Assembly: GCA_965202895.1 (NCBI GenBank)
Contig: OZ241901.1
Location: forward strand, 2,418,001 to 2,482,000
From: JAJDXW01 sp965202895
Lineage (GTDB): Bacteria; Pseudomonadota; Gammaproteobacteria; HK1
Length of the DNA stretch: 64,000 nt
Reading direction: 5' to 3'
This document shows positions 51,851 through 60,647 of this stretch, one piece after another (position 1 is the stretch's first letter; each line of letters opens with the position of its first letter). The notes beneath the pieces are model-generated. The model saw only the letters and a program-made list of their open reading frames with translations. It was not told the DNA's origin and ran no database searches. Position numbers and translations under genes: made by a program.

Positions 51851-52107
51851 GCCGATGCCTCCAAGGGTACGTCGACGTAGCGTTCGCGGGACATTTCCGC
51901 TCCATAGGCGATGCAGGCGAGAACGTCCGCTTCTTCAATACCGGGGTATTGTTCGAGGAGCTCGCGGACCGTCCACCCGCTGGCCAGGAGATCGAGCACC
52001 AGGGATACCCAGATCCGATGCCCCCGGATGCAGGGCTTTCCAAAGCAGACGTCCTTGTCTATCGATATTCGGAAAAGGAGCTCCTGCCTGCTCATCTCTT
52101 CCTTCAT
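51847..52107 (-). CDS. DUF433 antitoxin
   Basis: An 86-residue protein with the DUF433 hallmark KDVCFGKPCIRGHRIWVSLV, then LLASGWTVRELLEQYPGIEE and DVLACIAYGAEMSRER. These are winged-helix-like antitoxins. ATG 52107 has GGAGG six bases upstream; the frame is open before it but that part is Gly/Pro-rich. It and its toxin lie inside the DISARM-like operon, between drmA and drmB, on the same strand. Confidence 0.9.
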   Translation of the reverse strand: MKEEMSRQELLFRISIDKDVCFGKPCIRGHRIWVSLVLDLLASGWTVRELLEQYPGIEEADVLACIAYGAEMSRERYVDVPLEASA

Positions 52108-52285
52108 GGGAGGGCCTCCATCCTGCAAAGGGGGCGCCCCGCCACCGGCGGGGGGTCGGGCCGCTGCCGAACCCGGAGTCCTTCGGGGGATCGCCCAGCG
52201 ACCACGCCGGCGGTCGCCGCTCGAAAGCCATTCCTCCGAAGTCGGAGAGTATCGGCCCTGACGACGAATCCGAACCAGGGCATCG

Positions 52286-55200
52286 TCACGTCCGCGGGGG
52301 CCAGTCATGGACCTTCAGGCGCCCGTCGCCCTCCACGTTGCGCATCGAGTGCAAGGTGGCCCACAGGCCGGGGGGCGACTCGTCGTGCTTGTAGAGCAGC
52401 CGGTCGGCGTTGCGTTCGCCGTCCGGCGCCTGGTAGACGAGCTGCCGTTTCTCGTCCTTGCAGCGTCGAGCTTCGTCGTGCCACTGCCCGGCGAGACGAT
52501 CGATATGGGAGGCCGTGTCCCGGCCCTGGCCGGGCTCGGCCGCGGCGCGTTTGCAACGCCGCTTGAGCTCTTCGATCACCGCCTTGGCCTCCGGTGCATC
52601 CTGGTCGAAGTTCCCCGCCGAGGTGTTGCTCCACAGATCCTTGCACACGTGCCGGAGCGCGATGACGAGGGCGGCGTGGAGTGCTCGGGCTCGCACCTGC
52701 CGGGTATGGGGGGTGACGCTGCCCGGCTCCACGAATCGGTAGAAGGATTCGTGGTAGGGACGGAAGCTCTCGTAGTGCGACAGGCTCCGGGCTTGGCCCC
52801 GGTAGTAGTTGGTCACCACCAAGCCAGGAACGTCCGCGCGGCCGACCCGGCTCGTGGCCTGGATGTACTCCGCGGTGGTGAGCGGCTGGCCGTTGACGAT
52901 CATCAGCGCGAGGCGTGCGACGTCGAGGCCGACGGACACCATGTTCGTCGCCAGCACCGCGTCGAGACAGGTCTCGTCCTCCTGGGGGACCGCCAGTTGC
53001 TGAAACGTCTCGGCGTTCTTCCGGGCGGTCCGCCGACTGGTGAGCTGCTCGATCCGGGGGGTTCGGAACCGCTCCGGGGCGCCCGTGAATTCCCCGTCGG
53101 GAGCATCGGGCCCATGTGGAACGAGACTGTTCATTTCCCGTCTACGGCGCTGGCCGGGGCGCCCGTGATTCCGCGCACCGGAATCGCCAGGCGACCGCGC
53201 CAGCGGTCGCCGCTCACGGTCTTCATGGTCCTGCTCGAGGCCGGGCTCGGTGTCGCGCGCTTCCTGAAATTCCTGGGCAAGCCTCCGGCCGAAGTCGCGG
53301 ACATCGGCGCCGAACGCGTTGTGGCTGTTTCCGACCCCCTTGAGGCTGCCGTGGTAGACCACCTGGGTCCACCACGCATCGAGCAACGCCTCCCGGTCCG
53401 GATCTTCGTCGAACAGGACCTGCGGAGCGGCGAGCAGCGCGGCGGCGAGCGGTGCCATGCAGTGCTGCTGATCGAGCAGGGGGGCCAGGTAGCCGACGTA
53501 GAGCCGGCCCGGACGCCTGCGGTCGGTGCGTGCGAAGTACGTGTCGTCATGGCACAGACCCGGCGGGGGAAACACGGCCAGGTCGCGTGCATACAGGCGC
53601 TGCACCTGTTCGCGCGCCATGCGGATGGTCGCGGTGGAGGCGACGTACTTCGGGCGGACGCCGCGCTGGACGAGCAGGGTGTCGAGGCCCGCCTCGTAAA
53701 GCCCGGCCACCGACCCCAGGGGGCCGGTGATGAGATGCAGCTCGTCCTGGATGACCAGCTCCGGCGGGCGCGAGGGCGGACGCGAACCCGAGCCGGCGCC
53801 GAAGAATGCGCCGGTTCGCTCCTCCCATGCGACGCGCGCGAACTTGTCGATGGTGCCGATGAGCAGGGACGGCGGTCGGTCGTACAGGGCATCGTCCACC
53901 ACGTTGCAGGGAAGCGGGCGGGGGTCGGCGCCGAAATCGCATCCGGGATCGATGCAATGGAAATGGAGCTCGTCCTCCGTGGCGCGGTAGCCGCGCTCCG
54001 CGTCGAACGGCGTGCCGCACCACGGACATCGTTCCACCAGCAGCCCGTACCGTGCATCGGCATTGCCGGCCCGGATCTTCTCGGCCAGCTCCCTCGCCTG
54101 GTGGAATGAGTTGGGGCTGATCTCCTTGCCCACCCAGATGCCGATGTCGATGGGGTCTTCGCCCAGCCGGGCGGGATCCTGTCGGCGGATCAGCTCGAGG
54201 GCGCAGCTCACGCGCGCCCCGCGCTCGAACTGCTGCCGGGTGAGGAGGCGCAGGGTGTACCGCATGAATGCCACGACGCCGTTCCCGGAGTCGGGATACT
54301 TCAGCCGGCGCCAGACGATGAGGAACGCGATGAGGCCAAGGTAGGCCTCCGTCTTCCCGCCGCCGGTGGGAAACCAGATGAGGTCCAGCACGTCCCGGTA
54401 ATCGTCGTCTTCCCGGATCGCGGAGGGCATGACGGTGAGCAGGAAGGCCAATTGGAAGGGACGCCACCGGTATTCGTCCGGCTTGATCTCCTTGCCGCCG
54501 ACCCGATCGGCCTTGACCATCTGGTCGCGCATTGCCCGGTTCGCGACCTGGAACGATTCGGCCGCGAGCGGGTCGGTGCGAAGCATCTCGACGCATCCCC
54601 GCATTCGATCGAGGGAGACGTTCATTCTCCCGCAGATACGGTTCGCGGTGGCTCGTTCGCTGTGGCTTGGAAACCCGGACGCGGTGCGCTGCTGCCCGGC
54701 AATCCAGCCGGCGTAACCGGCGACGAATCGTTCCAGCTCGTCGATCATCGGCGCGTCGGCGAGGCGTGAAAGACGGAGGACCGCGTCTTCGCCGCCGGTG
54801 TCCACCGTCATCATCGGCACTTCCACCTCCGGCATGAAGTCGGACCGGATCCGCGCTTCGCGGTCCGGTCCCGCCTCCCAGCTCGCGGCGGCGCCATGCC
54901 CGAGGGCGTAGATGCGCCGCTCCCGGTACTGGAGTTCCAGCTCCTGTTCCTCCTCGGTGAGCAGACTCGGATCGACCCGTGGATAGTCGACGAGCTCGCC
55001 GCGCTCGACGACACATGAAAGCTCTGCCTCGAACAGTGATTTCGCCACCCGGTCGCGGGTCTTCAGGTGTGGGGGGACGTCCGGGTCCAGCTCGACTCGA
55101 TTGCACAGGGTGACGGTGACGATGAGACCGTCCCGATGCGGGCGCGCATTCACGTCCACGCCGGCCCTCCCCTCCCAGAGGGTTCCCCCGGACTCGCCGA

Positions 55201-55687
55201 AGGCAGCCGCGCTCGACCACGTGACGGTCCTTTCCGGGAGCCGGGTCCGGGTGTACTCACCGGGCAGGAACCGGCCGGCCTCGTCCCGGTCCTGGAATCG
55301 ACCGGCTTCATCCTGCTTTTCGACGCCGCCGTACACGGCGGCGGAGGCCGTGATCGCGAGGCGCGCGTCGCCCCGAACGAAGCAGGAGAAGCCGGCGGAC
55401 GACGGCGGCACGTACCGTCTCCGGCGCGGCGGTCGGGCACGCGGGCCGTCGTCGGGCTCGCCGCCCGCATCCGGCTCGTCGTCCGGTTCGTCGAGGAGGG
55501 CCGGTTCGGGCGGTTCCTGGCCTTCCGAGGCGGGGTCGAGGCCGGAGAGGCCGGGGTCGACGGGATGCAGCACCCCCGTGGGATAGCGGTCCAGCGGCGA
55601 CGTCCGGATGCTCCCCTCCCCGGCCGGCCCGACGAGCTGCCGGCGCATCCATGCGACGAGGTTCTTTCTAGCTTCGACGTACGTCAC
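52286..55687 (-). CDS. drmA: DrmA-like SF2 helicase (DISARM-type)
   Basis: A 1133-residue helicase. The N-terminus (ARKNLVAWMRRQLVGP, PLDRYPTGVLHPVDP) matches DrmA. An acidic/Pro linker (50-95) precedes a large beta-rich part. SF2 motifs are Walker A FPTGGGKTEA (439-448), Walker B as QDELHLITGPLGS (647-659), STATIR (684-689) and QATSRVGRADVPG late in the protein. Two Cys pairs at 554-583 (CPWCGTPF and CIDPGCDF) look zinc-binding. In DISARM, DrmA is the ATPase that with DrmB recognises incoming DNA. It is the first gene of the operon; the next gene starts 178 bases on. Confidence 0.88.
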   Translation of the reverse strand: MTYVEARKNLVAWMRRQLVGPAGEGSIRTSPLDRYPTGVLHPVDPGLSGLDPASEGQEPPEPALLDEPDDEPDAGGEPDDGPRARPPRRRRYVPPSSAGFSCFVRGDARLAITASAAVYGGVEKQDEAGRFQDRDEAGRFLPGEYTRTRLPERTVTWSSAAAFGESGGTLWEGRAGVDVNARPHRDGLIVTVTLCNRVELDPDVPPHLKTRDRVAKSLFEAELSCVVERGELVDYPRVDPSLLTEEEQELELQYRERRIYALGHGAAASWEAGPDREARIRSDFMPEVEVPMMTVDTGGEDAVLRLSRLADAPMIDELERFVAGYAGWIAGQQRTASGFPSHSERATANRICGRMNVSLDRMRGCVEMLRTDPLAAESFQVANRAMRDQMVKADRVGGKEIKPDEYRWRPFQLAFLLTVMPSAIREDDDYRDVLDLIWFPTGGGKTEAYLGLIAFLIVWRRLKYPDSGNGVVAFMRYTLRLLTRQQFERGARVSCALELIRRQDPARLGEDPIDIGIWVGKEISPNSFHQARELAEKIRAGNADARYGLLVERCPWCGTPFDAERGYRATEDELHFHCIDPGCDFGADPRPLPCNVVDDALYDRPPSLLIGTIDKFARVAWEERTGAFFGAGSGSRPPSRPPELVIQDELHLITGPLGSVAGLYEAGLDTLLVQRGVRPKYVASTATIRMAREQVQRLYARDLAVFPPPGLCHDDTYFARTDRRRPGRLYVGYLAPLLDQQHCMAPLAAALLAAPQVLFDEDPDREALLDAWWTQVVYHGSLKGVGNSHNAFGADVRDFGRRLAQEFQEARDTEPGLEQDHEDRERRPLARSPGDSGARNHGRPGQRRRREMNSLVPHGPDAPDGEFTGAPERFRTPRIEQLTSRRTARKNAETFQQLAVPQEDETCLDAVLATNMVSVGLDVARLALMIVNGQPLTTAEYIQATSRVGRADVPGLVVTNYYRGQARSLSHYESFRPYHESFYRFVEPGSVTPHTRQVRARALHAALVIALRHVCKDLWSNTSAGNFDQDAPEAKAVIEELKRRCKRAAAEPGQGRDTASHIDRLAGQWHDEARRCKDEKRQLVYQAPDGERNADRLLYKHDESPPGLWATLHSMRNVEGDGRLKVHDWPPRT

Positions 55688-55912
55688 GTCCCGAACCGCA
55701 AGAAGGTCGAACGGCCGCTCGATTCGAGAAGCCGGCCAATGTGGATGATTCTACGCGACAAAGGCCGCTCGCCGCCAAGCCGCGCCGGGAACCGGATCCT
55801 TCCACCCGTCCGTCGAGCGCCTCGTGAATGGTGGAAATCGCTTCCCTCCCTTCGGGCTGGGGGAGAAGCGGGTCGAACCCTGCTGCGAGGGTCTCGGGCG
55901 GCGCGTTCTCGG

Positions 55913-56063
55913 CCCCGGGCGCTGTTCGTAACCTCTTGATGTAGCGGATGGAAATCGGGGGAGGGGGGAGGGGGGGTGAGATATTTTTTACCCCCACGGA
56001 GACGGCGTTCTTCCGTGGTTTGGGGTCGGTTCGAGAGGGTTGCCGACAGATTTCACCCCACGG
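55913..56063. repeat. dispersed repeat, copy D2
   Basis: Same order of blocks as D1 at 31934-32070: CCCCGGGCGCTGTTCGTAA, then a variable G-run, GAGATATTTTTTACCCCCAC, GGAGACGGCGTTCTTCC, TTTGGGGTCGGTTCGAGAGG and TTTCACCCCACGG. The G-rich stretch (about 55957-55977) is longer than in D1. It directly abuts the large palindrome at 56076. Confidence 0.8.
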
Positions 56064-56065
56064 AG

Positions 56066-56234
56066 CCACTTGCGCGGGCACGGCGTCCTGGGAACGCTTG
56101 TGTCCCGCCCGCATTGATTGGCGGCGGCCTCGCCATCCCATTTGCGGGTGGGACACAAGCGTTCCCAGGACGCCGTGCCCAAGAGCATTCGCGAGAGGCA
56201 TGCCCGGCGAAAACCCTACAGCGCACGTGCCTCG
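56066..56234. repeat. 38-base-arm palindrome, variant of the intergenic repeat family
   Basis: Arms at 56076-56113 and 56143-56180 pair over 38 bases with one mismatch (left arm starts GGGCACGGCGTCCTGGGAAC). After the right arm comes the reverse of the alternative end module seen in copy 2 (CGGCGAAAACCCTAC, CGCACGTGCCTCG). The arm sequence itself occurs as one half of the core in copies 2 and 6. It lies upstream of the ThDP enzyme gene. Confidence 0.85.
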
Positions 56235-56403
56235 TATTCGAGGCCGCCGGACCGGCGGGGCGACTACAATCCCCGATGGGGCGACGCACGCCACCGCCCC
56301 GCGCGCGCGGCCTCGCGCCTGCCCCGGCCGGCCCCCGGCGGCCTGTCCGGCCCCACTCGTCCGCCCGCGCGCGAGGGCCCCGCACCATTCCCGGAGGATT
56401 CGG

Positions 56404-58104
56404 ATGAAGCCCGGAACGACGAATGCCGCCGCCGCGGGCGGAAATCTCATCACCGGCCGGTCCGCCTTCCTGTCGCTGCTCCGCGACGAAGGCGTCGACC
56501 GCCTGTTCGGCAACCCGGGCACCACCGAGCTTCCCATCATGCACGCCCTCGGCGACGAGCCGGACATGGGCTACGTGCTCGGCCTCCAGGAGGGAATCGT
56601 GGTCGCGATGGCGGACGGCTACGCCCGCGCGAGCGGGCGGCTCGCGGCCTGCAACGTGCACGTCGCGCCCGGGCTCGGCAACGCGATGGGCTCGCTCTAC
56701 AACGCGAAGTTCTGGGGGTCGCCGGTGCTGGTGACGGCGGGGCAGCAGGAGATCGGGCACGGCCTCACCGAACCCCTCCTCTACGACCCGCTCGTCCCCA
56801 TCGCCGAGCCGCTCGTCAAGTGGGCGGTCGAGGTACAACGGCTGGAGGACCTGCCGCGGCTCGTCCGGCGCGCGGCCAAGGTCGCGCTCACCCCGCCCAC
56901 CGGCCCCGTGTTCCTCTCCCTCCCCGGCGACATCCTCAACCGCGCGGCGGCCCTCGATCTCGGCGCCCCTACCCGGGTGGATGCGGCCGCCCGTCCGGGC
57001 GACGAGGCCCTCTCCCGGCTCGCCGCGCGGCTGCTCCGGGCCGAGCGCCCGGTCATCGTGAGCGGGCACGAGGTGGCGACGAGCGACGCCCTCGGCGAGG
57101 CGGCCCGCCTCGCAGAGGTGCTCGGCGCCCCCGTGTACCAGCAGACCGTGCCCTGGGGCGCACACTTCCCGTCCGAGCATCCCGCCTTCCTCGGCGCCCT
57201 CACCCGCGTCCAGAGGCAGGTGCGCGAGGCCCTCGCACCCCATGACCTCGCGGTGTTCCTCGGCGCCGACGTGCTCCGGATGTCGGTGTGGAGCGAGATC
57301 GAGCCGCTTCCCGACGGGCTCCCGGTGGTGCAGATCGGGCTCCGCGACTGGGAGATGGGCAAGAACTACCCGGCCGAGAGCGCCCTGCGGGCGGACGTGA
57401 AGGAGACCCTGCGCGCCCTCCTCCCGATGCTGGAGAGCGGCCGGGACGAGGCCGGGCGGAGCGCGGCGGCGGGCCGGATCGCGGCCGTCGCGGACCGGAG
57501 CTGGACGGCGAAGCGCGACCGCCTGCGCGCGGCGGCGGACGAAGCCGAGGGGAGGGATCCGATCGCGCCGGAGGCGGCGGTGCGCCGCCTCGTCGACGCG
57601 CTCCCCCCGGACGCGGTGTTCGTGGACGAAGGGCTCACGACCTCGAACACGGTCCTCGGGCAGTACCCGTTCCGGGATGCGAAGAGCTACTTCGGCCTCG
57701 CGAGCGGCGGGATCGGGTTCGCGGTGGCGGGGGCCGTCGGCATCCACATGGCGGTGCCGGAGCGCCCCTGCGTCGCCCTCGTCGGGGACGGCAGCGCGAT
57801 GTACAACATCCAGGCCCTCTGGACCGCCGCCCATCTCGAGCTCCCGATCACGTACGTCATCGCGAACAACCGGAGCTACCGCATCCTCAAGGACCGGCTC
57901 CTCGCCTTCCACGGCGACGACCGCTTCGTCGGCATGGACTTCCGGTCGCCGCGGATCGACTTCGTGGGGCTCGCGGAGTCGATGGGGGTCTCCGCCCACC
58001 GGGTCGAGCGGGCGGCCGACCTGGGGGACGCGGTCCGCGAATCGATCGCGGGCGGGCGGCCGCGGCTCCTCGACGTCACCCTCTCGAACGGCTACGACCC
58101 CTGA
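56404..58104 (+). CDS. ThDP-dependent enzyme (benzoylformate decarboxylase/acetolactate synthase superfamily)
   Basis: A 566-residue ThDP enzyme. Glu63 in LGLQEGIVVAMADGYARA is the cofactor-activating Glu. FGNPGTTELPIMHALGD and HVAPGLGNAMGSLYNA are the N-terminal marks, and VGDGSAMYNIQALWTAAHLE followed by YVIANN is the ThDP-binding motif. The pattern is closest to benzoylformate decarboxylase-like proteins, but the substrate is unknown. ATG 56404 has GGAGG seven bases before. Its first 50 codons are duplicated as a pseudogene at 44925-45141. Confidence 0.93.
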   Translation: MKPGTTNAAAAGGNLITGRSAFLSLLRDEGVDRLFGNPGTTELPIMHALGDEPDMGYVLGLQEGIVVAMADGYARASGRLAACNVHVAPGLGNAMGSLYNAKFWGSPVLVTAGQQEIGHGLTEPLLYDPLVPIAEPLVKWAVEVQRLEDLPRLVRRAAKVALTPPTGPVFLSLPGDILNRAAALDLGAPTRVDAAARPGDEALSRLAARLLRAERPVIVSGHEVATSDALGEAARLAEVLGAPVYQQTVPWGAHFPSEHPAFLGALTRVQRQVREALAPHDLAVFLGADVLRMSVWSEIEPLPDGLPVVQIGLRDWEMGKNYPAESALRADVKETLRALLPMLESGRDEAGRSAAAGRIAAVADRSWTAKRDRLRAAADEAEGRDPIAPEAAVRRLVDALPPDAVFVDEGLTTSNTVLGQYPFRDAKSYFGLASGGIGFAVAGAVGIHMAVPERPCVALVGDGSAMYNIQALWTAAHLELPITYVIANNRSYRILKDRLLAFHGDDRFVGMDFRSPRIDFVGLAESMGVSAHRVERAADLGDAVRESIAGGRPRLLDVTLSNGYDP

Positions 58105-58354
58105 CCCCCCGGCGCCCGGCGCAAGCGCCGGTGCGGAGGGCGCTCCGGGTGTGCGCGATTCGCCTTGGTTCCGGGTTCGGGTCGTTTCTCCGCCGCCGCG
58201 TTCCCCGCTCCGCCCGCCGCCGGTTCTCCCGGCGGAGGGAGGCGCCGGCCCTCCTGCCCGCGGCCCGCGAATCCCCCGGAACGAGCGGCGAGCCGAAGCA
58301 GACCGGGCGGGGGCGAGCCGGGGGCCGGGCGCGCCGGGCGGAGCCCGTCGGGGA

Positions 58355-58744
58355 TCAGCGCTCGACGGACTTGAGGAGAGGGACCTTGGTCTTGGCGTAG
58401 GTCTGCTTCTCGACGAGCCGGCCATCCGCGAAGTGGAGGACGTCGAGACCGCGCCATCCGCCCGGCCCCTTGCGGGTCGTCATCGTGCAGATCCAACTGA
58501 TGAGGACCTTGCCTGCTTCGGCGTCCGCGAAGAGGTCTTCCCGATCGAACCGGACCGCTCCGTACTCACCCTGGAACTGGGGCTCGAAGGCGGCCCGGAT
58601 CGCCTCGCGCCCCTCGTGTCGGGCGCCGTGGAACTCGTCGTAGACCGCGTCCTCGGCGAAGAAGGCCATCACGCCGTCGAGGTCGTCGCGGTTGAAGGCG
58701 TCGGTGAACCGGATCGCGAGGTCTTCGAGGGATTGCTTGTCCAT
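58355..58744 (-). CDS. NTF2-like/SnoaL-like protein
   Basis: A 129-residue single-domain protein of the NTF2 fold: LAIRFTDAFNRDDLDGVMAF, FAEDAVYDEFHGARHEGREA, IRAAFEPQF and GWRGLDVLHFADGRLVEKQ. Such proteins are isomerases, hydrolases or ligand carriers. It lies about 150 bases upstream of nothing on its own strand and is probably monocistronic. Confidence 0.88.
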   Translation of the reverse strand: MDKQSLEDLAIRFTDAFNRDDLDGVMAFFAEDAVYDEFHGARHEGREAIRAAFEPQFQGEYGAVRFDREDLFADAEAGKVLISWICTMTTRKGPGGWRGLDVLHFADGRLVEKQTYAKTKVPLLKSVER

Positions 58745-58891
58745 CGGATGAATCTCCTGTCCTGGCAGGGATGGTCCGCCCTTGCCCCGCGCGACCGACC
58801 CCCTCGCTCGGTGCGGCGGCGCGCCCGAGCCCCGGGCGGGGCAAGGCGAAGCGGCGCAGGGGCGGGAGGCGGGCCGGATCGCCGGGACCGT

Positions 58892-60562
58892 TCAGGGCCG
58901 GTAGGTGAAACGGGCCGGGCCGGGCTCGCGGAGCGGGGCGGCCAGGTTCGCGAACTCGCACAGCAGCGCTCGGGTGTCGCGCGGATCGATGATCTCCTCC
59001 ACCCAATAGGTCTCCGCGGTCCGGAACGGCGAGCGCGCCCGCTCCAGGCGCTCCCCGATGTCGCGCAGGGCCGCCTCCCGGTCCTCCGCCGCCTCCAGCT
59101 CCGCCTTGTACGCGGCCTCGATCCCGCCCTCCACCGGAAGCGATCCCCAGTCCGCGGACGGCCACGCATAGCGGTAGCGGACGCGGGCGGTGTTCATGTG
59201 GGCGGCCCCGGCCACCCCGAAGCACTTGCGAACGATGATGCTGCACCACGGCACGGTGGTCTGGAACACGGAAGCGAGGGCGCGGGCGCCGTGCCGGATG
59301 GTCCCCGCCCGCTCCGCCTGGGTCCCGATGAGGAAGCCGGGGATGTCCACGAGGTGCGCCACGGGCAGATGGAAGGTTTCGGCGAATTCCGCGAAGCGGG
59401 TCATCTTGAGCGAGGCGTCCGCCGTCCACGCCCCGCCGTAGAAGTAGGGATCGCCCGCGACGACCGCGACGGGCCAGCCGTCGAGCCGGGCGAGCCCGGT
59501 GATGAGGGAGCGGCCCCACGCCTTGCCGATCTCGAAGAACGAGCCGCGGTCCACCAAGGCTTCGATGATCGGGCGCATGCGGTAGACCTTGCGGCGGTCG
59601 CGCGGGACCGCCCGGACGAGCCATTCCTCGCGCCGCGCCGGGTCGTCCTCGGTCGGGCCGCGCGGCGGCAGGGCGTACACCGACCCGGGCAGGTAGGAGA
59701 GGAAGCGGCGGGCGTGGGCGAACGCTTCCGCCTCGGACCCGACCACCGCGTCGACCGCGCCGATGCCGGCGTGCATGTCGGCGCTTCCGAGCTCCTCCTT
59801 GTCGACCGTCTCCCCGATCCGGGCCACCACCGGCGGCCCCGCCACGAACACCTGCGACGTGCCCCGCACCAGCACCGAGTAGTGGCTCGTCACGAGCCGC
59901 GCGGACCCGAGCCCCGCGATCGAGCCGAGCCCGAGGCCGATGACGGGCACCGTCGCGAGGTTCGCGACCGCGTGCTCCCAGCCGATGGCCTGGCTCACGT
60001 AGGTGCGGCCCTCGGTCTCGATGGTCTTGACCGAGCCGCCGCCCCCCGTGCCGTCCACGAGCCGGACGAGCGGGAGCCGCAGCTCGCGGGCCATCTGCTC
60101 CGCCGCGACCATCTTGTCCCAGATGGAGGCGTCCGCCGCGCCGCCCCGGACCGTGAAGTCGTCGCCCTCGACCACGACCCGGCGGCCGTCGAGATCGCCC
60201 CGGCCGTAGATGAAGTTCGCGGGCCGGAGGCCGGTGAGGCGGCCTGCCTCGTCATACGAGGCGGCGCCGGTGACCGAGCCGATCTCGTGGAACGTGCCGG
60301 GGTCGAGGAGCCCGTCCACCCGCTCGCGGACCGTGAGCTTGCCCTGGCCGTGGTGGCGCGCGACCTTCTCCGGGCCGCCCATCTCGCAGGCGAAGCCCTG
60401 CCGCCGGCGAAGCTCCGCGAGCTCCGGCTCCCACCCCGCGGCCTTCCCTGCCTCCGTGCCCGCGTCCGTCCCCGCACCCGCTCTCGCACCTGCACCCGCG
60501 TCCGTATCCGTATCCACGTCCACGCCTCGCCCCCTCGCGAACGATTCGGGGTTCGTGCTCAT
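58892..60562 (-). CDS. acyl-CoA carboxylase carboxyltransferase subunit
   Basis: A 556-residue biotin-dependent carboxyltransferase of the propionyl/methylcrotonyl-CoA carboxylase beta type. Marks are ARHHGQGKLTVRERVDGLLD, LRLPLVRLVDGTGGGGSVKT, ASIAGLGSARLVTSHYSVLV-like stretch, FVAGPPVVARIGETVDKEEL, HAGIGAVDAVVGSE and PGFLIGTQAERAGTIRHGA. ATG 60562 has ggaggaac upstream. Residues 16-40 are a low-complexity DTDAGAGA-type run from short DNA repeats. No biotin carboxylase or carrier gene is in the window, so its partner is elsewhere. Confidence 0.93.
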   Translation of the reverse strand: MSTNPESFARGRGVDVDTDTDAGAGARAGAGTDAGTEAGKAAGWEPELAELRRRQGFACEMGGPEKVARHHGQGKLTVRERVDGLLDPGTFHEIGSVTGAASYDEAGRLTGLRPANFIYGRGDLDGRRVVVEGDDFTVRGGAADASIWDKMVAAEQMARELRLPLVRLVDGTGGGGSVKTIETEGRTYVSQAIGWEHAVANLATVPVIGLGLGSIAGLGSARLVTSHYSVLVRGTSQVFVAGPPVVARIGETVDKEELGSADMHAGIGAVDAVVGSEAEAFAHARRFLSYLPGSVYALPPRGPTEDDPARREEWLVRAVPRDRRKVYRMRPIIEALVDRGSFFEIGKAWGRSLITGLARLDGWPVAVVAGDPYFYGGAWTADASLKMTRFAEFAETFHLPVAHLVDIPGFLIGTQAERAGTIRHGARALASVFQTTVPWCSIIVRKCFGVAGAAHMNTARVRYRYAWPSADWGSLPVEGGIEAAYKAELEAAEDREAALRDIGERLERARSPFRTAETYWVEEIIDPRDTRALLCEFANLAAPLREPGPARFTYRP

Positions 60563-60647
60563 GTTCCTCCTGCCGCCGGGCCGTCTTGGCCGTGGCCGCC
60601 GCCGGCGCGGTCCGACCGCCGGCCTTCTTCCACCGGCCGGGCGCCGC

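Noticed and set aside
45136..55687. Druantia or BREX as the identity of the defence operon
   Set aside because: No DruA-D set, no PglZ, BrxC or methylase. The DrmA and DrmB features fit DISARM better.
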